Shown piece by piece: positions 47,074 through 58,910 of a DNA stretch of 64,000 nt. Within the stretch, counting starts at the first letter, position 1, and every line of letters starts with the position of its first letter. Below the pieces are notes generated by a model. That model searched no databases. It saw nothing but the letters and a program-made list of their open reading frames with translations, and had not been told where the DNA came from. The translations under genes and the position numbers were made by a program. The stretch comes from Lineolata rhizophorae (Eukaryota > Ascomycota > Dothideomycetes > Lineolatales > Lineolataceae), in contig MU001690.1 of assembly GCA_010093515.1 (NCBI GenBank), positions 169,901 to 233,900 of the forward strand. Direction: 5' to 3'.

Positions 47074-49400
47074 TTAGAAGCTACCTGATGGCGGGATAGC
47101 AAGTCGCGCACCAAATTCTCCTCCCCCCGGAATCCCATCTCCCGGAATCGCCGAGAAGGGCCTCAAGGAGGCCCGTCGCAGTCTCCGATCCGACCTCCCA
47201 GCAGTGTTGCTCCAGTTCCTGGTCCTTCCGACCGTGTCGAGCTCGCTGTACGGCGGTTGGGGTTCTTGAGCCATCGTTGTACTCGGACGCATCAGTGTCG
47301 CAGGGATTACTGGGTCTTGTATCATCGATATATACCGTGGCTTGGGTGCGATAGTCCGACTAGGAACTGGGAGCTCGAGCGCGGCTTGAGGTGCTTCGAC
47401 TTGCTTTGTAGTTTCCGTCAACGGCACTCGCACCACCCCCTGGTTCTGCAAAAGGGCGGGCTCCTTCGGCGCTATCTTCCAGGCATAATCGATCCAGTCG
47501 TTGATGTCGCCGGCTTTTCTTTGCACGGTCTAGATTTCCGGGAGGTCTTCGTCTAGATAGCTGAGGAGTCCTCCGTTATGGCAGGCTGAAGACAACCTTC
47601 TGCAGTGGCTGCTAGGGTCCGTAGATACCGTGCAACTGTCTATCGAACTCTGTATTATTCCATTTTTTGCGAAGGAAATCTACCACCTTTCTGCGCCGTC
47701 GTTGTCTTGCCACTCTCGGTTGATTTCATTTCTGCTCGCGCATCTTTCCGTCCACACCGCTGGCTTTCGTAAACTTTCTATATCTGGCTTGTAGCGTAGC
47801 TTCCAGGTCCGACCATTTTCTCTCCAGCTGGTGAATCGTGCTGTCGGAGCCGATGATGCGCATCACTTCGTCGGACACACCCATTGGCCCATTCTCGTCG
47901 TACTGGAGGCCAAGGTGTTTGAGGATGTCTAGTTAGGGAGACTCGGCGCCACGGCCCAAGCCGGCATCATAGGACATGGTATTCCTCATGGTGTTGGGGT
48001 AGTACCTCTGATAAACAGCGCTATTGGGCGAGGGTAGTTCTCTTGCCCTTTGTTAGACACTATCGGATTGCAGCAGAGGAGACATACTATTGAGAATTTC
48101 TAGGTTCCTTCGCCGATAGTTATACGACTGGAATCGATCAGGGAAGCCCCCTGCCTTCCCAATATTTTCCGAGTTGTTATCAAACGTGCTCGCCGCCAGC
48201 AGTTGGCCTAACTTCTCGGGAACTTCGACAGACTCGGGACTCTTCCGGAACACGGGCTTGTACCAGAACTCCTTCTTTCGAGGTATACGAACAGCGGGCA
48301 TGCCGACCTTAGTATTGAATTAAAGCTCGACGCGCCCATCGTAGCCAGGCAAGTCAACGACCCTTTCGGTTATCGCCTTAGCTATGAGCTTAGAGATCAG
48401 GTAGAGAAGGAGGAGCTTCTCTTCGACGAAAGGGAACCAGGTAGACGCTATCTCCTTATTATGGCCTTTGTGAAAGCACAGAAGGACCTGCATCGCGAGG
48501 TATTCTCGGCCGCCGTTGTGCATCGGGTCGTGCAGGATCCAGAGATCGATGTCTTCCTAGCAGAGGACCTTATACTGCGCCTCTATCCTCTCGTCTACGA
48601 CGCCGTACACCTAGCATTCCTTAGGGCGTAGTAGAATGTAGGGGTCCGAATCACCAGCATCGGTGTAGGCATCGGATTCTTCGCCGCGCTCTTTGATCTT
48701 CTTCTGCTTGTCCTTAGGGGGTTATACACCGACTCGTGCCGCCGACAACCCGTCCACATAAGGATGTCGCGAATCAGTAATTCATCGAGCCGGTCAATTC
48801 CGATTTTGAAAGTCGTCTTCCTATCTCGGACTCAGCGGAAGTGCGCGAGATACGTAAACCCTGAAGGGCCAAGGACTTTCTTATGCTCCGGCTCCAGACG
48901 GAGCCCAAATAGACGCGCATATTCGAGCTTGGTCACGGCCACAAAGTGGTCTCGAAGACGCGATTTGAGATGCTCACCCGTGCACTTCCGATAAACCGCC
49001 GACAGCTGTCGCAAGGATAGGCGGACCGTTCTCAAGGCGCGGATTCTGGATTCTCCCTTCGCATCAGATACAGGCCAAATGGTTCGGCAAGACCCCCGCT
49101 GTCCCAACTTGAAAAGAGGCTTCCAGGCTGGTTTGCCCGGCAACATTCCGCAGAACGCGATCCATCGTCGTGCACCATCAACGATATTCACCTTCGTATT
49201 ATCAGCGCGGTTTGGTGAAAGAGGGCGTCGCTTATTTCCTCGATCCCAGAAGTACTGCAGCTCCTCGCCTGCGAGTGGTGGTGGGCCTTCTGGTACTTCC
49301 AGCTCTGTGGGCTGCCCTCGGATTCGCTCAATCTGATCGAGGTCCAAGGCCTCCATTTGCTCACGGGACTGGCCAGTCTGAGCAAGCCAGAGGCCCATTA
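47074..49400 (-). pseudogene. decayed DUF3435 (FluG-type, tyrosine-recombinase-like) gene
   Basis: Segments of one protein family lie in order on the minus strand but are split by stops and frame changes. 49398-48832 has a recombinase core-binding-like part (RTVRLSLRQLSAVYRKCTG, KLEYARLFGLRLEPEHKKVL). About 48760-48730 encodes WTGCRRHE in a shifted frame, a catalytic-Arg-type box. 48523-48320 has LLCFHKGHNKEIASTWFPFVE. 48301-48053 has KEFWYKPVFRKSPESVEVPE and SYNYRRRNLEI. 48050-47620 has the YYPNTMRNTMSYDAGLGRG and LQARYRKFTKA parts. 47526-47074 is a Pro-rich tail. In-frame TAG codons occur at plus positions 48557-48559 and 48611-48613 among others. DUF3435 proteins include the captain recombinases of Starship elements, so this could be a dead captain; other DUF3435 genes are not captains. 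Some stops fit repeat-induced C-to-T change. Confidence 0.72.
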
Positions 49401-50817
49401 CGTATTACCAATAGATAACGCGGTGCGATGCAACCCTGTGCACGGTCAACCATGCCGCAAGCCGGGAACCCTAAATTGTCGAAACCCCCTACCAAAGTCC
49501 TCGAGGTACAAATTTAGAAACATAGCTCCACTACAGCGTCGCAGCCACGAATAAGTCGGCGTTGTCTGTGCAATTGCGGGCGGTACGGCTTTGCAAGAAC
49601 GGGCGGAAAGAATACGTCTCAAGTTAATCTGATGAAAATAGCTAAAGACACCGGAATCAGAGGAGCATTGCCGACCTAAATACATTGTCCTTCTTGCGTC
49701 CTCTTCTTCTGTCTCTTGATCGCCTAAGTCTCGAATCTAGGCTTCTCATCAGCCCTGCTTGGAGCTGCGCCGCCCGCTGTGATCTGTGCGCGGAACGTAC
49801 CGTGTCTGTGCCGTGAATTTCAAGAAGCACATATGCCCTGACTAAAATGCACTTGTAGGGGGTGTTTTGGGCTTCCAGAAATGGTGGGTCTGGGCTGCCA
49901 TTTTCGACCACCAAACCCCGGCACAGGAACTTTATCTGGAATTCCCAGAATGCTTATCAGACATTACAGATTTGAGTCCACGGTTTTGGTTTTGACAGCA
50001 TTGACATTATGCGCAATGTTAATCCTTGTGTCCGCTCTCTTATCCTGTGCCTTTTGCTAGCTCTATTCTTGGGAAGTAAACGCTGTACCTAGTGTTGTCT
50101 TGGAAGAATTGAAAACTCGAGAGAAATCTGTGGATCACGAATCGAACAGACAACGAGTTTAACCCCTCCACCACACTTCAAATCACACCGAGTACAAGCT
50201 TAAAGTAAAGATAGCTGGTCAGCTTGCAAGAGTGACCTAATAAAAATCTAGGTTTGAACAGAAACGAAAGCCGGAAGCACATCTATTTCCCCAGTTCACA
50301 AAATTCATACATAGATACGGCTTCCAATTTTATTGTTAATCCACTTATTTAGTCTAGGTATGAGCATGATTATCTTGTCCGCTATCCCCCATCAAGATGA
50401 GATTCAAAAGATCGCTGTTGTTGAGCCTGTCGGTATTGTAGGTCACCCACTGCCTCTTTATTGACCACTTACTGCACGATATCGTTCCTGTTCGGTCGGC
50501 CCGGCAAATTTTGCCGGCCACGCCGGTCGAAGGCCAGCCCAACAATAGTGGGGTGGAGACGAGGGGCAGGGTGGGTCCCCCGCCCACCGGAGCTGAACGA
50601 CATCACAAGGTGCAACTTGATAGGCGGGGCATCACGATGCAACCAGTCCTCGTGAGTCGTGCCGCTAAGGCTTGCCGCGTCCCTTTTAGCACTCTGTTGA
50701 CCATGAAAAAGAATAAATCTACTTCGTCTCAGTTTGGACCACTTTCCTCTTGCTCTGGCGTTCGGGGATTGACCTAGCCAGCGGCGTCGCCAAAGCGCAC
50801 TTAGATAGCGCTTCACG
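49401..50817. other. intergenic, between DUF3435 relic and LAD gene
   Basis: About 1.4 kb, AT-rich in the middle (49900-50350). No coding region is supported. A tRNA-like fragment at about 50128-50176 is discussed under rejected items. Confidence 0.4.
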
Positions 50818-52079
50818 ATGTCCACCGCAACAACGATCGCGGAACCGGCAAGGCCAAATGTCGGCGTCTTCACAAACCCTAACCACGACCTTTGGGTGGC
50901 GGAGGCACAGCCGTCTTTAGAGGAAGTGCAAAAGGGACACAACCTGAAGCCCGGAGAGGTCACTGTTGCTGTAAAAAGCACTGGGATATGCGGGTAAGGC
51001 CAATTTACACGGTCGTTCAACGCGCGAATCCTATGAAGGATTCGCCGCTTCTCTGCTACCCTTCTGGTCCTAAGTGGGCCTTTCGGGATTTCGGTCGGCT
51101 TGGGGTTCGTAGCTAACACGATCCGTGGTCAACCACAGTTCTGACATTCACTTCTGGCACGACGGCCACATCGGGGATATGATCGTGCGGTCCGACCACA
51201 TCCTGGGCCACGAATCCGCCGGCGTCATCGTCGCGGCACACGCATCGGTCAAGGCGCTCAAGCCCGGCGACCGCGTCGCCATCGAGCCCAACATCCCCTG
51301 CCACCAGTGCGAGCCCTGCCTTCTCGGACGCTACAACGGCTGCCAAAACGACAAGTTCCTGTCCACGCCGCCAATGCCCGGACTGCTGCGACGATACGTC
51401 AACCACCCGGCCATGTGGTGCCACAAACTGCCGGACAACCTGTCATTCGAGGACGGGGCGATGTTGGAACCGCTTGCAGTTGCCCTAGCGGGAATAAAAC
51501 GCGCCGGCATCACGGTCGGGGATCCCGTCGTGATTTGCGGCGCGGGTCCTATCGGCCTTGTAAACCTCCTCTCCGCCAAGGCGGCGGGCGCATGCCCGAT
51601 TGTTATTACGGATATCGACGAAGGCAGGCTCGCGTTCGCGAAGGAGCTCGTGCCGGGCGTGCGGACGCACAAGGTGGTGTTCTCGCACACTCCGGAGCAA
51701 TTCGCGGAGGAGATTCGGCGGCTCATGAAAGGCGCACAACCTGTGCTCGCTCTTGAGTGCACGGGAATTGAAAGCAGTATTGCTAGCGCTATCTACGCCG
51801 TTAAGTTTGGCGGCAAGGTATTTGTGGTTGGCGTGGGGAAGAGCGAGTTGAAGATGCCGTTTATGAGGCTGAGTACTCGTGAGATAGACTTACAGTTCCA
51901 GTATCGATATTCTAACGCGTGGCCACGAGCAATTCGTCTCGTGCAACACGGTGTCATCGACCTTAAAACGGCTCGTTACGCACAGATTCGACTTGGAGAA
52001 TGCCGTCGAGGCTTTTAAGACAGCTTCCGATCCTAAAACGGGTGCGATAAAAGTTCAAATTCAGAATTTGGAGTCGTAA
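50818..52079 (+). pseudogene. L-arabinitol 4-dehydrogenase gene with 3' frameshift
   Basis: Exon 1 is 50818-50993 and exon 2 starts at 51139 after a 145-bp intron (GTAAGG...CCACAG); the join gives [19 protein letters not shown]. The medium-chain dehydrogenase fold is intact up to about 51964: catalytic zinc residues in TGICG and GHESAG, a four-Cys structural zinc site ([18 protein letters not shown]), the NAD site GAGPIG and the [18 protein letters not shown] strand. At 51965-51968 a run of four A carries one extra base relative to the family frame. The literal frame then ends at 52018, while the next frame continues the family tail ([20 protein letters not shown]) to a stop at 52079. The enzyme oxidises L-arabinitol to L-xylulose in pentose catabolism. 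Either a recent pseudogene or an assembly indel. Confidence 0.85.
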
Positions 52080-52505
52080 CCATGTGGATGAGGTAGCATA
52101 TTTGGGTTCATGTAAGGGATATACTGTGCTGAGGAGTCTAGCTATTCTGAAGTTAGCAAATCTTGATCTCAAGAAGATAGTTTTCATAGCCATTTTCCTG
52201 ACTGTGCACTGTAACAGTATTGTAATTGATTGTCCTCCACAAAGTTAATCGTGTACCGGAGTGCTCCAGCTCTATTTAATGGGAATCTGTCCACCGTACA
52301 ATAGAACTGCACTTTGAAAATAAAGGTGTGACGTCTTGGGATTGGGTATCTATCGCCTTCGCCGTGCATGCAGTGGAGTTCAAAGTCCAACCTTCCCAAA
52401 CTAATTGCTAAGCAGCTGTAAGATCGTGAGTTATCCTGGCCTGTCTCACCGCGAGCGTATTTAACGCCAAAGCTCTCGGCCTAAGTCCTACTTGCTAGGC
52501 CCTTG
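52080..52505. other. convergent 3' intergenic region, LAD / PSY4
   Basis: About 430 bp, AT-rich, between convergent genes. It marks the right edge of the accessory region. Nothing else is seen. Confidence 0.5.
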
Positions 52506-54388
52506 TTATTTCTTGTCCTCACCGCCGCCCGCCTCACCTGCATCCTTCATTTCCACCTCAGGTGCTGAACTTTCATCACTCTCCCCGCTTTTATTGCCAG
52601 TTCCGTCCTCCTTCTTCCTGCCGACTGCGGCCTCCAAATCAAAACCGCTACCGGGCTCCCGGCGCATCTGTGGTCCTGTATCTTCCAGACCTATCTCATC
52701 AGGGCCACGTGCATGCGGTATTTCATGCTGTTCCTCCACCGAAGCGTCTGCAGTTGGCGCGGTATCTTCGTCTCGGTCGGTCTTGTTCGCTGCCATATCT
52801 GTCGCGCTCTTGTCGCCTTCTTTGACTTGGCCCGGCTCAAAATCTGCACTCGCATAGCCTTCCGTAGGAGTCGCAGCGGCTGGCGCCTTGCCAGCTGCGG
52901 ACGTAGCCGTCGCAGTTTGGCCCGTCGCGGCCAGCGGACTTCCCGATCTCCGCATTCGGCGCGAGCTTGACGCGACGGCAACCGGGACCACGCCGGCTTC
53001 TTGTTCTTGACGGAGCAGTTCGCCTTGAGTAACGGCGCCCTGCTCGCGGAGAGCCGCTTCCACCGACTCCACCGGGTGGTCCTCGGCGCTTGTGGGACTG
53101 CCTGCGGACGTAGGCTCAGTCCGTACCGTTGCGTCGAGCCCCTCGTCGGTCATCTCAGCATCTCCCGGCTCTTCCTGATCCATGGGCGGCGGAGACGTAG
53201 TTGTTTCTGGTGCTGCCAAAGTCGATCCTGATCCTGAAGGAGCCCTGCTGGTTGCGGGTCCTCCCGCAACACCGCCACCAATTCCAGCCGTCCGCCCGGC
53301 GCCATTGATCACGCTGACTGTCTCAATTCGACCCGCGCCGTGCGGCCCCTCGACCATGGTAGTGCTTTCCGACCTCAGTTCGGCGCCACTCGCGCCGCCA
53401 CCCTGCCCAGTGGACGAAGTCGGAGAGGTCGAGCTCGACGAGCTGCCGCTAACGCCGTTGGCCTCGCCCTGACGTAACCAGGGTATAGGAGTGAGCAGGG
53501 CCCCGCCAAGGGCTGCGGCATCGCTATCGATTCCGGCGCCGACGGAATCGCTCGTGTTCAGGGCTAGAGACGTAGTGCCATTGAGCAGATGGCCTGTCCC
53601 ACTGCCCGGGAGAACGGCCTGTGGGAGAGGGAATATGGTGATCGGCGAAGACACGGCGACGACTCGGTCGACGGCGCGGAGAAAAGGCGGAAGATGGCGG
53701 TAGTGTTCGTGGGGGCGCAAGATAAGCTCGGCAAGACGCTGCAGCGTGTGCGGAGGTTGGGAGGAGAAGCTTGCGCGCAGGGACCGGACGATGGAAGCAT
53801 GTAGTTCAAGAGTAGCGGCGGGTATCGGATTCGGCTGCTGGGTGCCTTGGGCATTGGGGGTCGAGGGCTCAGGCGAAGACGATGCCGGCCGTTGCACTGC
53901 GGGAGAGGCGCTGGAGCGCGGAAAGGGAGGGACCGGAGGGCGATTGCGCGACGGGGTGCTGGCGTTGGACGGAGGCGCGTTCTCCTTGTCCGCCGCCGCC
54001 TGAGAGTCCTGGCTGGCGCTATGGTCATCGGCCTGTGAAGCATTCGCAGCCACGGACGACGACGGCGGCGATAGAGGAGTTGGCGGCGGCTTTGGCGGCG
54101 AGGCTGCGGACGAGACAACGGCTGGCCGAGGGAATTCACCGTGGACGATCTGCGACGGGCCAGCAAACGGTGTTAGGAACAGCCGCAAGACTCGCGAACA
54201 AGAAGAAACGCGCGATGCTATACCTCGTCTAGGCGGCCGACGAGCGCGTCTAGCACACGCGGCCACTGCGATCTGCGTGACGGAACCGCTTGTCAGCGAG
54301 ATGGCCTAGCATTGGCGTTGATGGATACCCACACGTCGGCAGAGCCGTCGGCGGCGGCCGCCTGGAGTAGCTGTTCGGCGGACAGCAT
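52506..54388 (-). CDS. PSY4: protein phosphatase 4 core regulatory subunit R2 (Psy4)
   Basis: Inferred exons: 54388-54333, 54272-54224 and 54149-52506; 1749 coding bases, 582 residues. The N-terminal PPP4R2 domain is split by both introns: MLSAEQLLQAAAADGSADV, then QWPRVLDALVGRLDE, then IVHGEFPRP, with the core continuing after a Ser/Pro insert as HTLQRLAELILRPHEHYRHL and AVDRVVAVSSPITIFPLP. The remaining 350 residues are Ser/Gly/Ala/Glu-rich and disordered, ending EVEMKDAGEAGGGEDKK. Psy4/R2 joins Pph3 (PP4 catalytic) and Psy2 to dephosphorylate gamma-H2A and Rad53 in the DNA-damage response. The first donor (GT|GTGGGT at 54332) is inferred from phase; a donor at 54329 with a different acceptor is possible. 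The domain call does not depend on it. Confidence 0.85.
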
Positions 54389-55760
54389 CGCCGTAGGGCG
54401 GTCGCGTCGGGCGGGCGCGTGGCAAGCGCGGTGGATTGAGGCGGGCGGAGGAATGGGCGACGCGAGCGGAGGGCGGTGGGCGGAATGGCGCGTGGCAGGC
54501 GCAGGGCGATGGGAAAGCACAGCCGCAGAGATGTGTGTGCTGAGAAGGGCTTGGCGCGGGGCGTGGGCCGCCCGACCAGGTAAGCACGGTATACCTAGTA
54601 CTACGTACGCACGCAGGGCTCTGATTCACGACGCTATTAATGTACGCTCGGCTTTCTGCGCCTGCACACTACGTACATACGTAGTAGGTATGTCCATACA
54701 TAGCACCAGGTACATGAGTACCTGGCACCAGCGCCGATAGATGCTATGTATGCTTCCTCTTTGCACGGGGTCCAGATGCCCGGTACGCAGCGCAATTGTG
54801 GCTTTACAGGGAAAAGGAACGATCAACAAGAGGCCCGTTGGATGAAGTCGGCGATGCTCACACCTGGACGACTGCCCGAGTAGCGCCTCAGGTCGTGCCT
54901 TCCACGTGCATCGTCGGGGCACATGCTGACTGCGGGCGCTGAGCGAAAGAGGAAAGGGCGGCGGCGGTGCTGAGGTGGGAGCGCCCCAGAGCCCGCGCGG
55001 GCGGGCCCCAACCCGAACGCCTCCCCCCAGGGTCCGAGAAGCCAAAAGCGCCTGGGCAGCGGCCTGCGTGGCAGCAATCCACCATCACTGCTGCCAACCG
55101 CTCGTCCTCATCCTCGCCTTCGTCCTCGTCCTCGTCCTCGGCCTCGGCCTCAGCCGTCATCAGCTGTCCTCGTCAGCCCGACCTCGTCACCCTCGCTTTC
55201 CTTTCCCGGTCGGCGAGCCGCTCGCGCCCGTCGCGCCCGCTCGTTTGCAGCGCCCCTGCCCGCTCGCGCCTCCCCGAAACCCGCCGCCGACTCCTGCCGT
55301 CCTCGCCCGTTTCAGCAGTCGCAACTGCGTCGGGAGCTGCGTTGCGCGCCGGGCCCTGCGAAACACCAGCGCCCGCACCCGCCCTCCCACCCTCCACACA
55401 CCAGCTCCGTCGCTGCACCACCGCACGCACGCACGCCCGCCTGCGCCTCCCGCTTCTTTCACCGCCCCTCGCCCTCCCAAAGCCGCCTTCCGCTCGTTCG
55501 CCGCTTAATCACCGCCGCTATCGCGCGAGAGGGGCCTGCCCCCCAATCCGTCACACGACATCCGTTTATCTCGCGTCGCCGCTCGCTCGCGGCCGCCAAC
55601 CGCCAAAATTCATCGGCACGAGGCCCGCACCTCTCTCTTAGGGGGCCAGCAGCTGGACCGCAACTACCAACCCTACGTCGCCGCCGGCGGAGGCTATCAC
55701 CACCGCGAGGGCTTTCCTGTCACCGACCCGCCGGGCGCGTCGCGCCGCCAGCACTCCAAA
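54389..55760. promoter_or_regulatory. divergent promoter region, PSY4 / UPF0658 gene
   Basis: About 1.4 kb. A TACGTAGTAGGTA/TACGTACG cluster lies at 54589-54725 and a (TCCTCG)n tract at about 55101-55155. The right part is extremely C-rich and almost free of ATG, fitting a long 5' leader for the Golgi gene. A CCTCTCTCTTAG at 55629-55640 looks like a 3' splice site of a leader intron. Confidence 0.45.
55101..55155. repeat. (TCCTCG)n-like simple repeat
   Basis: Alternating TCCTCG, GCCTCG and TTCGTC triplet pairs in a pyrimidine-rich strand. Confidence 0.75.
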
Positions 55761-56993
55761 ATGTACACGCCCAACTCCGTCTGGACCTGGTCCTTCCTCC
55801 TGGTCGCCTGTCTCCAGGGCATCATCGCCCTCGCCCTTGAATGGTACGTCGCCCCGCTTCTTTCTTCGGCCTTGCGCGCCTGGAGACGCTTCCTGCAAGC
55901 TAACCGACTCCGCCGCCGTCATGTAGTTATGTCTTCGGTAAATTCCAGGAGTCGCTGCAAAACGACGCCGAGAAGACCACCGAGTCCCGCACCATCCCGA
56001 CCTACCTCTCCGTCTACATCTTCGGCTTCGTCTACCAGGTCGTGCTCGTTTACGATGCCTTGCGTCTTAAGAACACGATTCAGGTCATCGGGCTCTGCCT
56101 GTACAACGTCGGCATCCTCATCTACGCCGCCATTCAGATGGACCAGATCCACGACGCCGTCAATTTCCTCGTCGGCCGGACCATGATCGAATTGGACTTC
56201 TGGAACGCCGTTCGCCCTTTCTTAGTGGCCATTCCGTGCGTCATCGCGCTCGGAACCCTGCTGATGGCGGTCGTGGCCTGGAAATTGTATGACGAATTTG
56301 CTTGGACCATCTACAAGCACATCAGCGCCGACTTGCGACTCAAGCGGCGCTATCTGGTCTACCAGGTGCGTAACTCGCTGCACCGCGAGACGCCTTGGGG
56401 CAGCATCCGCTAACGATTTCTCGTCCCGGCCAGATTTACATTGCCTTGCTCAAGTTCGACTTCTTTTTCTTCTTGGGCTTCACCGTGCAGTTCATTGTCA
56501 TCGTGGTCAAGACGAACGACGTCGAATTCTACTTGACAATTGCTGCCGTACCCGTCACTATCATCATCCTCATGCTTGCGGCATACTGGACTCGACGCGA
56601 AAGTGTTTTTGGGATGATTTGCATCATCGTACGTAAACGAGCGAATCGTTTCCATGCGTGTTCTCAGCCACCCTCTAACATGTGTTTATTTAGATCCTTT
56701 ACTTCGGTGCGCTCGCCTACTTTCTTTTCAAGCTTGTCCGCATGTACACCGACGTCGCGCGTCGCGAGGATTACCTTCCTGCCCGTCGCATGTTGACCGC
56801 CTTCGCCGTTATCACCGTGCTTCTGCTACTTGTCACGATCGTTATCGCCTGCCTCTGCACCCACAACTTCAATAAGGGACTGAAGCCTCATATTTCCAGG
56901 CGGAAAGTCCCGGATCCGAACGACCAGAAGGACTTCATCAACGAGATGCCAACGCTGGCTGGCCCGGCTGGAAGCAGGATGACGATAGATTAG
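55761..56993 (+). CDS. UPF0658-type Golgi multi-pass membrane protein
   Basis: Four exons: 55761-55843, 55927-56365, 56434-56628 and 56694-56993; 1017 coding bases, 338 residues. The ATG at 55761 is the first in a long ATG-free region. About seven membrane segments are visible: WSFLLVACLQGIIALALE; TIPTYLSVYIFGFVYQVVLV; VIGLCLYNVGILIYAAI; FLVAIPCVIALGTLLMAVVA; FFFFLGFTVQFIVIVV; LTIAAVPVTIIILMLAAYW; and ITVLLLLVTIVIACLC. The motif YDALRLKNTIQVIGLCLYNV is typical of the family named after the S. pombe Golgi protein SPAC1952.10c. Molecular function is unknown. All joins keep phase; introns are 83, 68 and 65 bp. Confidence 0.92.
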
Positions 56994-58910
56994 ACTAATG
57001 TGGCATTCACGGTTACTACTACTGGCGCCTTTGGAAGATTTAGGGAGGCGGGAAGCGAGCGTGGAGGGTCAAGGTGTACCGCGCAATTGTGTCCTGGGAA
57101 CCGAGGAATACGATAGGGGTAAGGTCAGCTGCAACCAACGGTGTGTGGGTTGGGCTAAGCAAGTGTGGCGAAAAGAGTCTGCGGGCGTGTGACTACGAGC
57201 CTGCGGCTGTTTGCGTGAGGCGATTGGACATCGGTGCAACTCACGGCTTCAAATGTACGACGTGCTCTTGCCCTTTCACCGCACTCTAGGACCCCGCTTC
57301 GGATTGCCTAATTGCGCGGCCCTTCTGCATGCCACACCTTACCCCAATATGCTGTCCTTTCGCTTCATTACTTGCTGGCGTTTTCCTTTTACCTTATTTT
57401 TCTTTCTTAAAAATCAGTTTCTTTGTCATCTGGGTCTTGGTCTGCGAGGCGCTATACTGTGTAGGAATTTTTCACATATTCCCGGGAACCTTTTTTCTTT
57501 GACGGCTTTCTTCCTTCAGATGTCTTTGTATCTGCGTTTATCGCTCCAGGCGGGTCCTAAGTTTCACTTGCCTGACGGTGGAACTCATCGGAAACGGCCT
57601 ATGTGGAGGGACTAGACCTGGTTGTTTGACATGGCGGAGGCGGAAAAAGGCGCGAGCGGAGGAATCTTTAGTCGGCAGTGTATGGTTTCCATGGTATTTT
57701 AGTGCTTTTTAGGTGGTACTATGGCTCCTGTTGGCCTGTTGCTATCATTGGTCTGCGTTGCACCAACTAGCTTGAGGACGAGAGAGCATGTGTTGTTAGC
57801 CTCCTGAATACTACCACGAGAGCATGTAGAGTATATGTCACCCTACAGTGTTAGCATTAAATCTCTTCATGTCAAATTAAGAAACCTCGTGCTACACTAT
57901 TGATGACCTGCAAGCTCCGGCCCTGGGTCCTCTTCTCTTGGTTTTACGTTTGCAGCCATGTACCACTCCTTGTGGGGTCTTAGGGGCAGTTTTTGTGATT
58001 AAACAGTATATTCTTGTGACGCTTAACGCTATTTGCGTAATGCGGTACCGCAGTTGTCATGCTATGCATTGGTGTGGTCGCCCTAGACACTAATTCTGCG
58101 GCACCAAAAAATTCTTTGACCAACTTAATCAAACGGCATGATACATACAAGATTGAGCACAGCAGTGACAACATTACAACAATCTTAACTAAACCAGGAG
58201 TAGGACACCAACAGCATAAGTCTAAGTCACTATCCACGTCTGGGTGTCCTTGATCTACAAAACTCTTCCATCGGTCCGATATGTAAATATGTACAAGGAT
58301 GGCCTGGAAATCTTGTTCGGTAAGGTACATCACAGTCTTGTTTGTTTAAAGAAAGTGTCTTCAAGCTGTCACCAAGCATTATCAGAGTCCTAGCTACCAA
58401 AACAAACCCGTCGTATCAACACCAGGCTGCTAGGCACGTACGGACCATGTCCACATTAGTAGCCATTGGTTAACCTACTGCAACCTTAAATAGTAATGTA
58501 GACTCGAGCAAATGAGAGCATTGCCGGAGTATGCCTGGTTCGAAAGAACATACAGTGATGTGATCTTAGGTGCCTAGCCGTTTATGGATCATAGCCACTG
58601 TCGATACCCATACTGCACCCCAAGATTTTAGGAGCGATGGTCAGCGGCCGGTCCTTTTATGCTGACTGTAGCCTAGAATGATTAGAAAATGACAAAGACG
58701 ACTTTGAGAATCGGCCAGCCTCTTACCGCGGAGTCCTCTGGGGATGTCGGCCTCTAAACTTTGGCGCCTTGGGGCTTTTAAATGTATGTGGTCTGCATTC
58801 CCGCATCCCAATGAAAATTGAAGGGCTTCGGCGAGAGAGTATGTTGAATTTCACCGCCAAGGCAAGCCCTCCTAGGCACTAAGCCTGGCTGCCGCGGCAC
58901 AGAACGGTGT
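56994..58910. other. intergenic, no gene recognised
   Basis: About 1.9 kb between convergent genes. The first kilobase probably holds the 3' untranslated region of the UPF0658 gene and is T-rich near 57350-57500. Small frames on either strand show no similarity to known families. Confidence 0.5.

Noticed and set aside
50128-50176. tRNA-like fragment on the minus strand (TGTTCGATTC resembling a T arm, flanked by TGTGG/CCACA)
   Set aside because: Stems do not form a full cloverleaf and no convincing anticodon arm can be drawn. It might be a tRNA relic or a SINE piece, but support is too weak to annotate.
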